Shown: positions 35,301 to 46,473 of the stretch, piece after piece
Layout of the letters: the number at the start of each line of letters is the position of its first letter
Numbering within the stretch: position 1 is the first letter of the stretch
Assembly (NCBI RefSeq): GCF_026914265.1
Contig: NC_069134.1
Location: 15,841,205 to 15,905,204, forward strand
Reading direction: 5' to 3'
DNA from: Mya arenaria
Taxonomy: Eukaryota; Mollusca; Bivalvia; Myida; Myidae
Length of the DNA: 64,000 nt
Made by a program: the position numbers and the translations under genes
The notes under the pieces: generated by a model
Told to the model about the DNA's origin: nothing
Database searches by the model: none
Seen by the model: only the letters and a program-made list of their open reading frames with translations

Positions 35301-38300
35301 AACATACATGTATATCTATGTACTTGCAGGCAATGCCCCTCCTCAGCCAACACCAAACGGTCCCCCAAAGCCATTGCTGGATGGATTGATGCAGGCGGGA
35401 AAGGTTGCACAGAAAATACTCAACTCCATAGGCATGAACCAGCAGAATCAGAACAATTTTAACTCAAACTATGTGAATATGAACCAGTCTAGTCAAAGTA
35501 ACAACTTTAGTCATCATCAGGGTAACCAGCCTAGAAGTTTACTTGGAAATCCACCTGGTAATATGAATATGGGTATGAATAATATGAATATGAATACCTC
35601 CAGTAATATGAACATGAATACCTCCAGTAGTTTTAACATGAATAGACAAGGAAAAGGAAATTCAAATTTCATGAGCAACATGCAACAAGCATTGTCTGTG
35701 CAGAAAATGTCTGAGAGTCAAGGTGGAAATATGAACAGACTTGGAGGAAATAATATGCTTGGTGGATATAATGACAATAGTAGTAACCAAGGTGATGGGT
35801 TGCTAGGAAACTACAGAGGACAAGGTTAGTTTTAATATTTTTTTTCAATAATGTTTTACAAAGAGGAAAGAACATACATGTAGTTGTATGGGTGTTGTGG
35901 AAAAATGTAAGCCTTATCATTTTTATTCATAAATGCATAATGATTGGTAATTTTTAAAATATATTGAATGTATATATACAGAATGATTCCAGGATAAATT
36001 CCATTGTTCAGCTATATAAGGACTTTTTCATGTTCCAAGTTTTAATAAAATGTCTTATCTGTCCTGTTGTTACAGTTACTAACATACAGGTACTTTTCCA
36101 GGTTCCTCTAGTAGCAACTCTCCCCAGTCCCTGCTGGGTGCCCCTCCATCTCAATCTCCGACCCCCCTGCTGAGCCTGAACCTGAACACTAAGGGAGAGG
36201 GGCTCATCCCCACACCCCCGACCTTCAAGGAGGAGGGAGGCTTTCTTGGAAACCAGGGAATGGGCGGGAATGACTCTGGTTACCAGGTGAGGGTAAGATT
36301 TCAGTAAGATGAAAAAAATGTTGTTCTTTTCTAAATTTCATGCACTTAATTCCATTGATCCATAAATAGATATTTGTCTTGGTAAGCAAATAATGTGTGA
36401 AAAGTTTACTTGTTGATAATGCTTGTTTTGGCCTTTGTTATGGCTGTGTTTGTAATGGGTAACAGTCAGTGTGTTGTGTGTATGTATCCTTGTAAAATGT
36501 GACCTTTATGTTTTCAGGGAGGCTATGATGAAGGAGATGGTAGTGAGGGGTTTTGTGATCAGGGTAACATGAACAGTATGGGAAACATGGGAAATTATGG
36601 TAGCAGTATGGGCACGTTCGGAAACATGGGAAATTTTAGCAATAACGGGAATTTTAGAAATAATATGGGAAATTTTGGAAATGGAGACAATACTAGCATG
36701 GGAAACTTCCGGAGCAACATGGGAAATTTCAGAAACATGGGAAATAGCAATAACATGAGTGGAAACATGGGAAATATGGGCCCTCAGAGCTTACTGGGAA
36801 TGAACCAACGCAACATGGCTGGTGGAATGATGGATCAAGCAAATTCAGAGGTAGAAATTGGTTCCGCATTTTTTTTTATTGATTTTGTTTTTTTCAACAC
36901 TATTATAACTAAATGTGAATATCATCCATAGGTCAGAATCTCTCTGTGAATGTTTAGGGCTTATGTTTACAAAAGTTATGAATATTGGTATCGTTCAGGT
37001 AATGCATAAATTTCCCAAGTTTTACAGTTTTGTGTTGGAGTCTTATAGTGGGACTGTTCAATGAAACTGAAAATGAATCGTGTTATTACATGCAATTAGT
37101 ATACATGTATGGATTATATAAACTGTCTGTTTTAGACGTATGATGCTGCCTACTTCTCTGGCATCAATAACAGACAAAGAAACAGTGCAAACTTGGCTAG
37201 ACAGGTATTAAAGTCGGGTTTTTGGTTTTAATATACATGACTTTTGTATACATGCTTAAGTTTTTGGACAAAGTATTGAACCGGCTGAAGTGTTAAATTC
37301 ACTATAAAAAGAAACATTTTGCATTTACTAGTAAAATATCAAAACAGGTTGTAGCTGCAGATTAATATACTTTTGTTTCATTGCCTGTTTCAATAAATCT
37401 TAGTTGATTTAAGTCGTAAAAAATTGTTTCATTGACATATTTTCATTATTTTGCTAGATGTTTGTGTGAATTGAACATAAGTTAGTATTAAATGAGAACA
37501 CAAAGATGAAGAAAGAAAGAAATTCTTTAATGAAATGGTCCCCATGATAATGTTCTTGATAACACAACCACTAATACTTGTTCATGGAGGTATAATTATC
37601 TCATTGATGCTGTGAACAAAGTTATCATTACATACACATTATTACAGCAATCTGATGGGTCTAGAGAGTTCACAAAGATGACTAATAATGCTGCCCTTCT
37701 AGCAGCTACTGGCTCCCGACAGCAAAACATGGGGTCATGGAACAACATGGGGGCTAGCAACTTCTCAGGTATAAAATGCTGCTGTTGAGTGTTTTATTGA
37801 GCAAGTAGCAGTGGTGGAAGGAAGCACAAGCCCTGAACTGGTTAAATACCGTCCAGGCTTGCTCAAATTTTAAATTTTATAAAGCAGGGCTTGTTGAAAA
37901 TATTTGAAACCAAGCGTTATAAGAATTAGGGCTTGTTCATCCAAAAGTCTAATTTCATAAACAGAAGTAGTCAAGATGCGTTATAGCTATAATGATTCTC
38001 TAGATTCAGAGGGACCATACAGTATGCAGCAGAGAAGCAATGGCAGCTCCATGTTTAACAAAGCCAGTACAGGAGACCTATTCACATTCCAGAATACTAA
38101 TTCCTTTGGGGCCATCGGAAACAAGGGGGACGGGCTGATGGGGCCCCCACCCCAGCCATTGTTGGGCATGGGGTCATCATTTACATCTGGCAATAACAAT
38201 ACAGTAAGTATTTATTATAGTATTTCTGTTACACAGAGTAATTTTTGTGTAAACATGGAATTTTATTATCTGACAATAGTTTATTATTATAAGAAAAATG

Positions 38301-38575
38301 GAAAACAAAAGTGATGTTTTAATGTTTACTTATGTGTAACTAGTGTGCTTCTTGGTAATTAAGTTCTTAAATGCATAAGCCATTTTAAACCACATGTTCT
38401 GCTCTACTCCCTGCAGCAGTCAACGCCCCAGGGCCAGAAGCGTCCATTCAGCCACCTATTACCGTCCCCGGAGGCCAGCCCGGAGGGTAACTACATTGGC
38501 CAGCACTCTCAGGGACTCGGGGGACACTATGCAGAGTCCTACCAAAAACGACAGAAACTCAGTGGCAGGTTTTAG
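26313..38575 (+). CDS. RAVER: RAVER-like ribonucleoprotein PTB-binding protein, three RRMs
   Basis: Nuclear RNA-binding co-regulator of splicing that in vertebrates binds PTB (family knowledge). Exons: 26313-26444, 28955-29048, 29283-29504, 29670-29929, 30369-30551, 30900-31011, 31634-31717, 34011-34129, 34571-34621, 34919-35162, 35330-35824, 36102-36286, 36518-36850, 37136-37204, 37648-37768, 37965-38203, 38417-38575 (stop TAG). Phases all agree; 1033 residues. RRM1 begins at RLVIKNLPF (~33), RRM2 at KILCIAHLP (~112) with RNP1 KGYGFVEF (~153), RRM3 at CLLIDNLPP (~206). The tail has PTB-binding type motifs: GLLGPAP, GLLGNAP, SLLGNPP, SLLGAPP. Residues ~545-840 are Asn/Met/Gly-rich and low complexity. 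An acceptor lies 2 nt before the ATG, so an upstream non-coding exon is likely. Whether it is orthologous to RAVER1 or RAVER2 cannot be decided here. Confidence 0.93.
26445..28954 (+). other. RAVER intron 1, no further gene seen
   Basis: The donor AAG|GTGTAG is weak but the phase fits the next exon exactly. Apart from a small inverted-repeat element at 28344-28505, nothing was recognised in 2.5 kb. Confidence 0.6.
28344..28505. mobile_element. Small hAT-like MITE
   Basis: Ends CAGGGGTTCTAA and TTAGAACCCCTG are perfect inverted repeats of 12 bp around a 162-bp body. Flanks ACATAATA and ATTATAAT are only partly alike, so an 8-bp target duplication is not certain. Confidence 0.55.
31925..33640. 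mobile_element. Harbinger-like TIR element, 1.7 kb, carrying a nested repeat
   Basis: The left end GGCCTAAAAAATAAATTGTG and the reverse complement of the right end, GGCCTAAAAAAATAAATTGT, are inverted repeats continuing into GTGGTTC. TTA stands outside each end, a three-base target duplication typical of PIF/Harbinger. It occupies the RAVER intron between exons 7 and 8. No transposase was recognised; a 78-codon minus-strand frame near 33395-33631 has no known match. Confidence 0.65.
32380..33110. repeat. Tandem ~145-bp repeat element with CCGT tract
   Basis: Opens CCCCGCCTATGAAATAGGGA, then a (CCGT)n tract at 32456-32478, then about four units with TTCTCAGTAACTAG, TTTCATGAAACTT and ATTGCCCTTGATTT. 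The head-tract-core layout is that of the other core-satellite elements, but the core is a different sequence. Confidence 0.65.
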
Positions 38576-39540
38576 ACTCACTCCAACATGGTCAAAAGGA
38601 TTGGTCCACACTTGAAATGGAATACATTTGGGGCCACAATGTCATACTGGAAATGATAGAAGCTCAGTGACAGACTCTGGACCAACTTTTACACTGCCCA
38701 AATTTGATGGTCCAAAGCATTGGCCAAAACTGTCAGGATTTTTAAAGATATAATGCCAAGTCTTGCAAAAACAACAATAGGTCAATGGTTGGTTCTGGAC
38801 TGACTGTTAGACTGCCTGATAAAGTAGGGCTTAGAATTTGCCATCATGGACATGTGTGAAGACAAAGCCATGTCTTACCAGATGTGAGTAATTTGCCAGC
38901 ATGTTCTAGAATGGAGATCCACATGGGGCTCAAACTATTAGAGGGCTTTGTCTCGGGTTATATCAGTGTCACGTGAGGAAACATGATGGCAAAGTTTTAT
39001 GTGTAATTGTCCCGAGGCTCTCAGCAGTGCACAGGTGCAATTTTAGGAAGAATTTATGTCAAATTTTTCCCACCCATTACCTTCCCTGAAACGATATTAA
39101 ATCTTTAAAGTGTAAATACCCTAAAGCCTTTGTCCATATTCAAGGGGAATGCCATTGTTTGATTTGACATTTTCTTGAAGATAAATGTTATATTTGTGAG
39201 GAATGGAGACAAACATTCAGCGTAGTTTTGTCTCAGTCTCAAGTATTTGTTCAGTAACATTGCTAAGGGTAACTTTTACTTATTATTTCCATAGATTAAT
39301 TCATAGGTTGTGAATTTCATACTCATTTTTTAATTGTGTCTGCTTTATGTTCGTTCATTTTAAAACTGAAAATTCCAATTGAGGATTATTAGTTGAAAAA
39401 TGTAGTTATCATATCTGTGTGCATTTTACCTGCTTTAGTCATTTAATGGTATTTTCACGAAGATTTTTTCATTTATATTTTGATTTATATAAGTAGATGA
39501 GATTTTTTTCCATCGTATTAAAATAAACGCTTTGTAGAAG
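38576..39540 (+). other. RAVER 3' UTR with tandem copies of the last-exon end
   Basis: After the stop at 38575 two degenerate ~105-bp copies of the final coding segment follow (near 38640-38745 and 38750-38850), recognisable by GA.AGAAACTCAGTG.CAG-like and TGGTCCA..CATTGG phrases. A first AATAAA lies at 39522-39527. The transcript end is inferred. Confidence 0.5.
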
Positions 39541-41146
39541 AAATTTTATGTTTAAATGTTAGTACCAGTCTTGTGCATTCAGGAATATAATGCTATCACA
39601 TACATCCGAATACAAAGCCATGTATCATGTACCGGTATTCTTATGCTCTTATTTATTAATTGTACATAATGTGGCTGTCATTTGTGACTTGTACATACAA
39701 GGGTTTTAATACTTTCACTGGTAGAAGTCATATGCATTTCACTGTTAAGAATATGTTAAGAGATTTGTTGTGACCACTAGAGTTGTATTTCATCCTACTG
39801 CCTTGTGAACTTGTGATACAGTGGCCTTTCAGGCTTGACCAGTTCTCAAGATTTCTCCCAACTTGGTAAACTGCTTTTTTCATTCGCACAGCCTTTGTCA
39901 TTCAAATGTAACCTTGACTTTTATGCTGACCTCATAAGACCCATGTTTAATACACAGAAGCTTTAAAGCTCTTGAAACATATAGTTTACTTTATACAACT
40001 GATATGCACTAGTAACCTTGTTTTTCACAGACATTGTGTTTCAATCCGAAATATTAATCTAAATATCAACAAACCTTACACCTTTAACCCACTATACACT
40101 ACAGATTATTGACAATTTCAGGTCTTCACCTGTACAGATAAAGAAATAGTTCAGTGACTAGTATTATCAAACCGGTTTACAGTATATAAAACTACTATCA
40201 AAACAAACAAACAAACCACTAGTCTAATGAGGTCAGTGGCCGTTGTCACAAGTTCATAAAGCAGAATTGTGTTGAATACCACTCGTTTATGCCTATTCTT
40301 GTCAACATGTTATTTATGCAAATATCATCATATAAAGTGTCTTTGTTCATAAGTTCCTACATAGCAATTATAACTGTTACAATCACACGCCTGCTTTATT
40401 TCCTTTCCACTTGAATGGATGAAAATCATAATTGTATCTTACAGTGCTTTCAATTTGAGTATAGTAATAATTTAATTTATAGAATATTTCATTTGGCTTC
40501 TAACTCTTCAGGTAAAACACAGGTCTGAATAATTATACTTACAGAAACACGAGAGATAAAATTTCCTTTTATTATGGTATTGTTCCAGTAAAAAAAACAA
40601 CATAAAAATCAGGAAAAAAATATTGAATGAGAAACTTTATATTAGATCAATTTTACAAGGATTAAAAAATACAGATTTGGACATTTTGATGGACAGAAAA
40701 TTTTAACATACTAATAATAAGATGACTGTATTAAGGGAACTGTACATGTTTTCCAAACTTTTCAGTGAAATTGCACTTTTCACCACCTGTTTATAATGTC
40801 TGTTATTTATCTGTTACTATTTCTTATGATACTTTCTGTACCCTCAGTCTATAACAGATGTGATATGGTACTCATAACGGACTCCTTGGTAAGTATTGTG
40901 AAAGTTTTTGTACATCATACTAACAGTTGTCATGTTACAACATGAAGACTCTACACAATGTACCTAAACCATCACCATAGTAACATGTATGCTGGTTGTT
41001 TATGTTGAAAGAAAAAGGAAAAGATTTGATATTACATGTAGCTTTATGTAAAACTCCACATTGCAAAGAATAAATGAAAGACATAAATTGTATAACACAT
41101 AAGTAAAACAGCTGCAGTTGCATAAAAACACAATATATAGTTCATA
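39541..41146. other. AT-rich intergenic or 3' UTR sequence
   Basis: No coding segment recognised. Several AATAAA-like signals occur, so a longer RAVER 3' UTR is possible. RAVER and GADD45 converge here. Confidence 0.4.
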
Positions 41147-41350
41147 TCACATCTGTTGACTGGCCTATCTTGTCACATCTATTGACTGGCCTATCTCGTC
41201 ACATGGCCTATCTTGTCACATCTATTGACTGGTCTTTGTCACATCTGTTGACTGGCCTATCTTTTCAGATCTATTGACTGGCCTATCTTGTCACATCTAT
41301 TGACTGGCCTATCTTGTCACATCTATTGACTGGCCTATCTTGTCACATCC
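41147..41350. repeat. 26-bp tandem repeat
   Basis: TCACATCTATTGACTGGCCT followed by ATCTTG repeats about eight times, with two shortened units. It lies between the 3' ends of RAVER and GADD45. Confidence 0.85.
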
Positions 41351-41887
41351 TTTCTCTTCCTTATTATTTTGTTGTTCATTTTATTGGATAGATATTTTAC
41401 TTTGAAATGTTTGTTTTAAAATATCATGATATTTTAAATTGTTGTTTTTATTAGAAATGGTACTGTTGCTAACATTTGTGTTCAAGATACATTTCTGTAA
41501 AATACTTTTCTTTCTTTCATTCTGTTTTCAAATAGTTTTCAAATTGAGAATTAAACAATTCAACAATGAATGTAACAGTTTCCATAGAAATGTTTCTTTG
41601 TTTTAAATAAATATGTAACATTTTGAATTGTACATTTGTAAAATCTATAGAGGCATTGCTATATAACTCCTCAATGATATATTTGTCAACGAAGCAGTCA
41701 GAAGCAGTTAGTACCGCGATGAAATAAAAATTTAATAGCAACATATGATTTATGACTCATTTTAATATTTTGAACATTTATTAAAAGTGTGGTACCTTGC
41801 TTCTGCTTTTCACATAATTCTCCTTTTATACGAATTATTGTCACAACTTTTCAAAATTTGTCACAGAGATCATTGTGTTTTACTGGT

Positions 41888-41893
41888 TTTATT
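41888..41893 (-). terminator. Probable GADD45 poly(A) signal
   Basis: AATAAA on the minus strand, 83 nt beyond the stop codon of the GADD45-like gene. Confidence 0.45.
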
Positions 41894-41975
41894 TCATTTT
41901 GCTACTAATGTATTTCATGGCTAGGAATCCTGAATTTGGCACACATTATTTCACGTCGTCCTGGTCTCGTTTCCA

Positions 41976-44346
41976 TTAACACCCAACTTTAACACAAGGA
42001 AACTGGTGGCCATGCATACTGCTACTCCTGTAGATATCGTGGAAAGCTATAACAAAATCCTCCTCACTCGATATCCTCCCTTCAGCCTGTACAAGAAAAC
42101 ATGTGGCATTTCCACTGCTGGGAAGCACGTTCACTTGATTTTTTTCTCTCTTTGGAAATGAGTGGTTTCGGGCAATTCGCCTTGGGTGTTGTCGGTGTTG
42201 AATCTGAATGATTTCTTGGAGAGAATTCCGTCGACGATTATCCTTGGTTCCCTTCGTGGTGATGGTATGTACGTCTTGAAGCTGAACACCCATAGTTTCA
42301 CGTTCCCTTGACTGAGATTCAGTTTGTTCATCTGTCGTTTGCGTGAATTCAGATTCGTCATCTTCATCATCATCCTTATCCATCAGACTTCGTTCTCCAT
42401 TAACCTGGAACAAGACACTGATAGTTAAAATGCTGTTACAGCAAATGTTTTGGTATCCGTCAACAGGCTTAATGAGGTCCAAAAATTAGTACAACGTAAC
42501 CTCCTGTACCGTACAAGGCACATAAATGAGCCGTTGCCTGGTCGGTGTTAACCAAATTTAACAATGTTTAGAATCCGCTGAATCCAAAATGTTCAGCCTA
42601 CCTTGACGAGGCGGATGCGGTGTTCCCTGCAGAACGCCTCCACGAGCCTGTGTTGACATAAGTCACCAACGCTGGTCCTCGGTCCTTGCTCGAGCACACA
42701 CACCAGTGCACTGCCCCGCACCGCACTTTAAATAAAGGTTTAAGAGTTAATAACTAAATAAGATTATTATGTTTGTTTTTTTCAACACAACAATTTTAAA
42801 GTTTAAAACATTTCATAATCAATTATATCCATTTTAATGGTACGGATTTATTGAGACGGACACGACTATATTCCATTTAAATGTACTGTATAATGTTTCT
42901 AACGAACTGACACGAATACCATCAAGAAAATATATATTTTTCCATCACTGGTTGTTCCATGGTCGACGGAATTAGTTTTAAAAGAGCACTGGTAAACTTA
43001 CTGCTGAAGAAATGTCGCGACCTCCAGTACGCCGACGACGAGTCTGTTTTCCCGCCAGGCTCTACGGACTACTTTCTCCACAGCTTCACCGATCTTCATG
43101 GATTTTGTTCTGAATTAGAAACAGAATGATCAAGTTACCTTGTTGGTCTTAAACGCCTTTATGTTATGACTTGTATTCAAATAAAATATAAATTATTAAG
43201 GATAAACCTTTGTGATCTGCCAACAGTCATGATATTTATGATGATGTTTACTATTTTAGTATAATACTGTGCCGCGACAACTTGGTTACCCTTTATCTCT
43301 TCGTAATGCACGATTTCGGTAGTTGTTTACAGACGAAGTTAGTTATTTCAATTTATTTATATAAATTATATATGCGGTGTGTGTATTATTGACATTGTTT
43401 TGTGGTGATATCATTACTACGAATCCTAGTGCCTATATATATAGCCATCTATGAGGTAAATTTAAATGGGAAACCAGCATTTCTTATCTGTCGTATAAGA
43501 AAATAGAAATATTATGCGTATGTACATGTACTACTGATATCATCAAATAGTCCACGTTTTAATACAGTGATCGTGAAGTGGAATGTTGTAAAAGATGTTA
43601 TATGTACGTGCTGATTGTGTAGTCATAATTGGGAAAGAAACAATTCGATTTTTTTTTATAATCATATTTCAATATGACCTAGCCAAAAGTATGGAAGTTC
43701 CTGGCTTCTTGTTAAAGATGCACTCTTACTCCCAAATAAGATTTAATACAATTAATAATATTGTTTTAATATTCCAAAGATGTTGAAGAAATGTCGATAA
43801 CAATAGTTCTTATAAAGGATACTGAGTTTAATTGGAAATAAATGAGCATAAAACACGGTATTTCTACCTTATGAGACTATAGAAGACCGCAGTAATTTTT
43901 TTTAGCATTCACCAATCATTAATATTTTTGCGCTTTCTGCTATTAAATACACGGTTATAATCTTGTTATCAGTAATTAATATTTTCTATAAATGCATTAT
44001 TAAGTAAGTAGATAAAGGTTTATAAGGCAAAATGTATGTTTGTTTTACATATTTATTCATTGATTTTGAATAAGAGTGTCACTTTAATAATTTTGACATT
44101 AGTTATGTATACCCCATGAGTCTGCCTTGTACAAAAATCGTCAAAATATAAGATTACCGAACACCCGCCGTCCTATCACGAACCTATAAACAATGTTTTT
44201 AGGTCTGTGTTTCTGTATATCCTTTTTTACGACGTACAGTACATATTTAGGAATACATTTTTAAGAAAATCCTACCTTTTCGCACAGTCTTCCTTCAAAT
44301 GTTGACCGTATATCGGCGATACCTTGTCAGAATAGTCCAACAACAT
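41976..44346 (-). CDS. GADD45: GADD45-like stress-response protein with extended C-terminal half
   Basis: Small L7Ae-like fold protein; GADD45 members bind MTK1/MEKK4, PCNA and p21 and respond to DNA damage and stress (family knowledge). Exons on the minus strand: 44346-44276, 43109-43002, 42725-42602, 42404-41976; phases agree, 243 residues. Matches to the family: KIGEAVEKVVRRAWRENRLV (exon 2, the conserved first helix), GVLEVATFLQ, ALVCVLEQGP, and FCREHRIRLVK (exon 3, equivalent to the FCCENDINI segment). Vertebrate proteins are ~160 residues; here an Asp/Glu-rich run (DKDDDEDDESE, ~110-120) and a long Gln/Arg/Ser-rich stretch separate exon 3 from the terminal CFLVQAEG..VIAFHDIYRSS block that corresponds to the family's last strand and helix. 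A TATA box lies 77-84 nt upstream of the ATG. Assignment to the family is firm; an individual vertebrate paralogue cannot be named. Confidence 0.87.
43712..44087 (+). mobile_element. TTAA-flanked MITE, copy 2, in GADD45 intron 1
   Basis: Runs TTAAAGATGCACTCTTACTC to AAGAGTGTCACTTTAA, with inverted ends and TTAA borders. The interior matches copies at 1276-1560 and 45043-45427. Confidence 0.8.
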
Positions 44347-44422
44347 TTTCCTTACTTGTTAAAATTGTTTACCACTAAAGAAACCACTCTAAACGTGTTC
44401 CAACGCACAAGATCTACTCCGA

Positions 44423-44430
44423 TATTTATA
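44423..44430 (-). promoter_or_regulatory. TATA box of the GADD45-like gene
   Basis: TATAAATA on the minus strand 77-84 nt upstream of the ATG at 44346. A GGGAAAACTCC motif, similar to insect and vertebrate Rel/NF-kB sites, lies ~60 nt further upstream (near 44485). Both are sequence matches only. Confidence 0.5.
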
Positions 44431-45042
44431 TTTACGATGTTGATGACCTCAGTGAACTTCGTTTCGTCACAAATAAAGGCGGAGTTTTCCCGTTTCCGAA
44501 CAGTTTGATTGGTTAATTTACTGGCCGAATATAGCCGATGATTACTGTTTCTTAAAATAACTACTCACGTGTACGAAAGTCATGGTCGAGTAGCTAAGGA
44601 AGTAAACTAAAACGTAGTTGATCGTTGGTTATTGCACAATGTCCAACATCTGGAACAATGTCAGTTAATACAGTGACCAATGCGTCAATCTTTTAAAATT
44701 ATAAACAGTCGATGTATTTATATATTTTATGAAATAGTTGACAGATCACTTGTCATACATTGTAATTTACAACAGTTGTATGAAAAATAAAAAAATCTAA
44801 TGTGTAAAACTATACGAACAAAAGTGGATTTTTTCTTTCGCGGAAAGGTAAATTATTTACCAGTTCAAGAATGAAAAACACAGTCATTCCGTGGACACAC
44901 AAAAAATAGACTATTATAATTGAGTACATAGTATAAAGGTAACCTCGTATGCATTAACTGCCCAAGAAACGTGTGACAATTTTCTGGACATTTTCACAAT
45001 CAAGAGGTGGTCTTTGAGTGAAAGCCTTGCCAGTCTTTTTTT

Positions 45043-45427
45043 TTAAAGTGACAATCTGATTCAAAATCAATACAATACACATGTATAACAAACATATATT
45101 TTGAGTGATAAACCTTTAACTACTTACTAAATGATGCATTTATGGCCGAAGTATTAATAACTGATAACACGATTGAACGGTGTATTTAACAAATATCTGA
45201 AAACGCAAAAATATTAAATGATTGTTGAGTGCCAAAAGATTCACTGCGATCTACGTTTGTCTCATAAGGTAGAAATCCCGTGTTTTCTGCACCTTCCTTA
45301 TAAATTCAACTTGTTTCCTTCATAAGAACCATTGTTTTCGACAATCATGTATTTATCTTTTTTGGTATATTAAAACATTTCTATAAATAGGGGTTAATCT
45401 TATTTGGGAGTAAGAGTGCAACTTTAA
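45043..45427 (-). mobile_element. TTAA-flanked MITE, copy 3, inverted
   Basis: Reverse complement of copy 2 over its whole length (starts TTAAAGTGACAATCTGATTC, ends TAAGAGTGCAACTTTAA). It lies 0.7 kb upstream of the GADD45 start codon. Confidence 0.8.
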
Positions 45428-46250
45428 GTACATAGGGTTCTATCTGAGTATATATCCACAACAAATAAATCACGAGATATACAGTCTGTAAAAAATGTCA
45501 CCATGGTATTGTCTATATTGTCAAATGTTACTTCAGAATCTTTCATTTTTTCTGTATTGACTGCAGCAGCCTACACATGCCTTCAATGTGTTTGTCTCTA
45601 CAATGGGTATATAGGAAATCTATGCAAAGATATTCCCTTGTCTTAATTTTGTGTATTTGCACACCCAACAACACAACAACTATTAACCATTTCACCAATT
45701 TATCTTACAGAAAACATGTATAGAGTGACCATACAAACACCAATGTATTGAATTTACTACTGGGGGCTTCTCAGCAGCAGAGCGTTCTTGCCCCCACTGA
45801 ATAATTCGTGTGCTGTTCAGTCAGCCATGGTCTTAGTGAAATCCGTCTATAGAAGCTGGTGTAGTAGCCATTTAAGCGGTCGTGTGTTTTGTACACGAAA
45901 AAAACAGGCAATTTTTATCAAAATGTCTCTTCAACTGTATACAGATGTCAAATAACATTCATACATTTTAATGTTAACCATCTTTTCATAATTAACTTGT
46001 ACATCATTCAAGATTTAAGATTGAATACAGTGTGGAGAGTAAATATTAAATTTGCCTTACTTCTCCTTCACTTGGAAACGCTAGCGTTCACAAATGAACC
46101 CGAATATACCTTTTTAGATACAAATCATAAAAATACCCGTTCACATCTTATTTATTGTGTCTCATTTCAAGATACATCACATAAACAATGTCAAATCGTA
46201 TTCATGCACATTAAATACAGTATATTCTAAAAACATGTTATACACTGTAC
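45428..46250. other. Spacer between GADD45 and DDO
   Basis: No coding segment recognised. A minus-strand AATAAA at 46151-46156 could serve the DDO transcript, ~320 nt past its stop. Confidence 0.4.
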
Positions 46251-46253
46251 ATA

Positions 46254-46362
46254 TGGCCAGTTAGAACCGGTTAAAGTTAGAGGTCGGTTGCGAGATGGAG
46301 CCCGGAAGCGCCTGTCGCACGAGGCTTGCGGCTCGTTACGCACAGGCCCAATGAAGCGGAAA
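46254..46362 (-). pseudogene. Decayed duplicate of the DDO last exon
   Basis: Near-identical over ~105 bp to 46455-46568, the true last exon, about 200 bp further 3' on the minus strand. The copy has lost function: the GCGGAACAA codons became GCGTAA, a stop right after the [17 protein letters not shown], and a one-base deletion destroys the SKL-stop end. Flanking sequence (ATAAACAATGTCAAAT, AGACAGTATATT-like) is duplicated too, so this is a ~200-bp tandem duplication and not a retrocopy. Confidence 0.8.
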
Positions 46363-46473
46363 CATTAACATAAACAATGTCAAATGTCAAATCGTATACA
46401 TAAACAATAAAGACAGTATATTATAAACAACATGATAAATTATACACTTGAATACATGGCCAGGTTGAACCGG

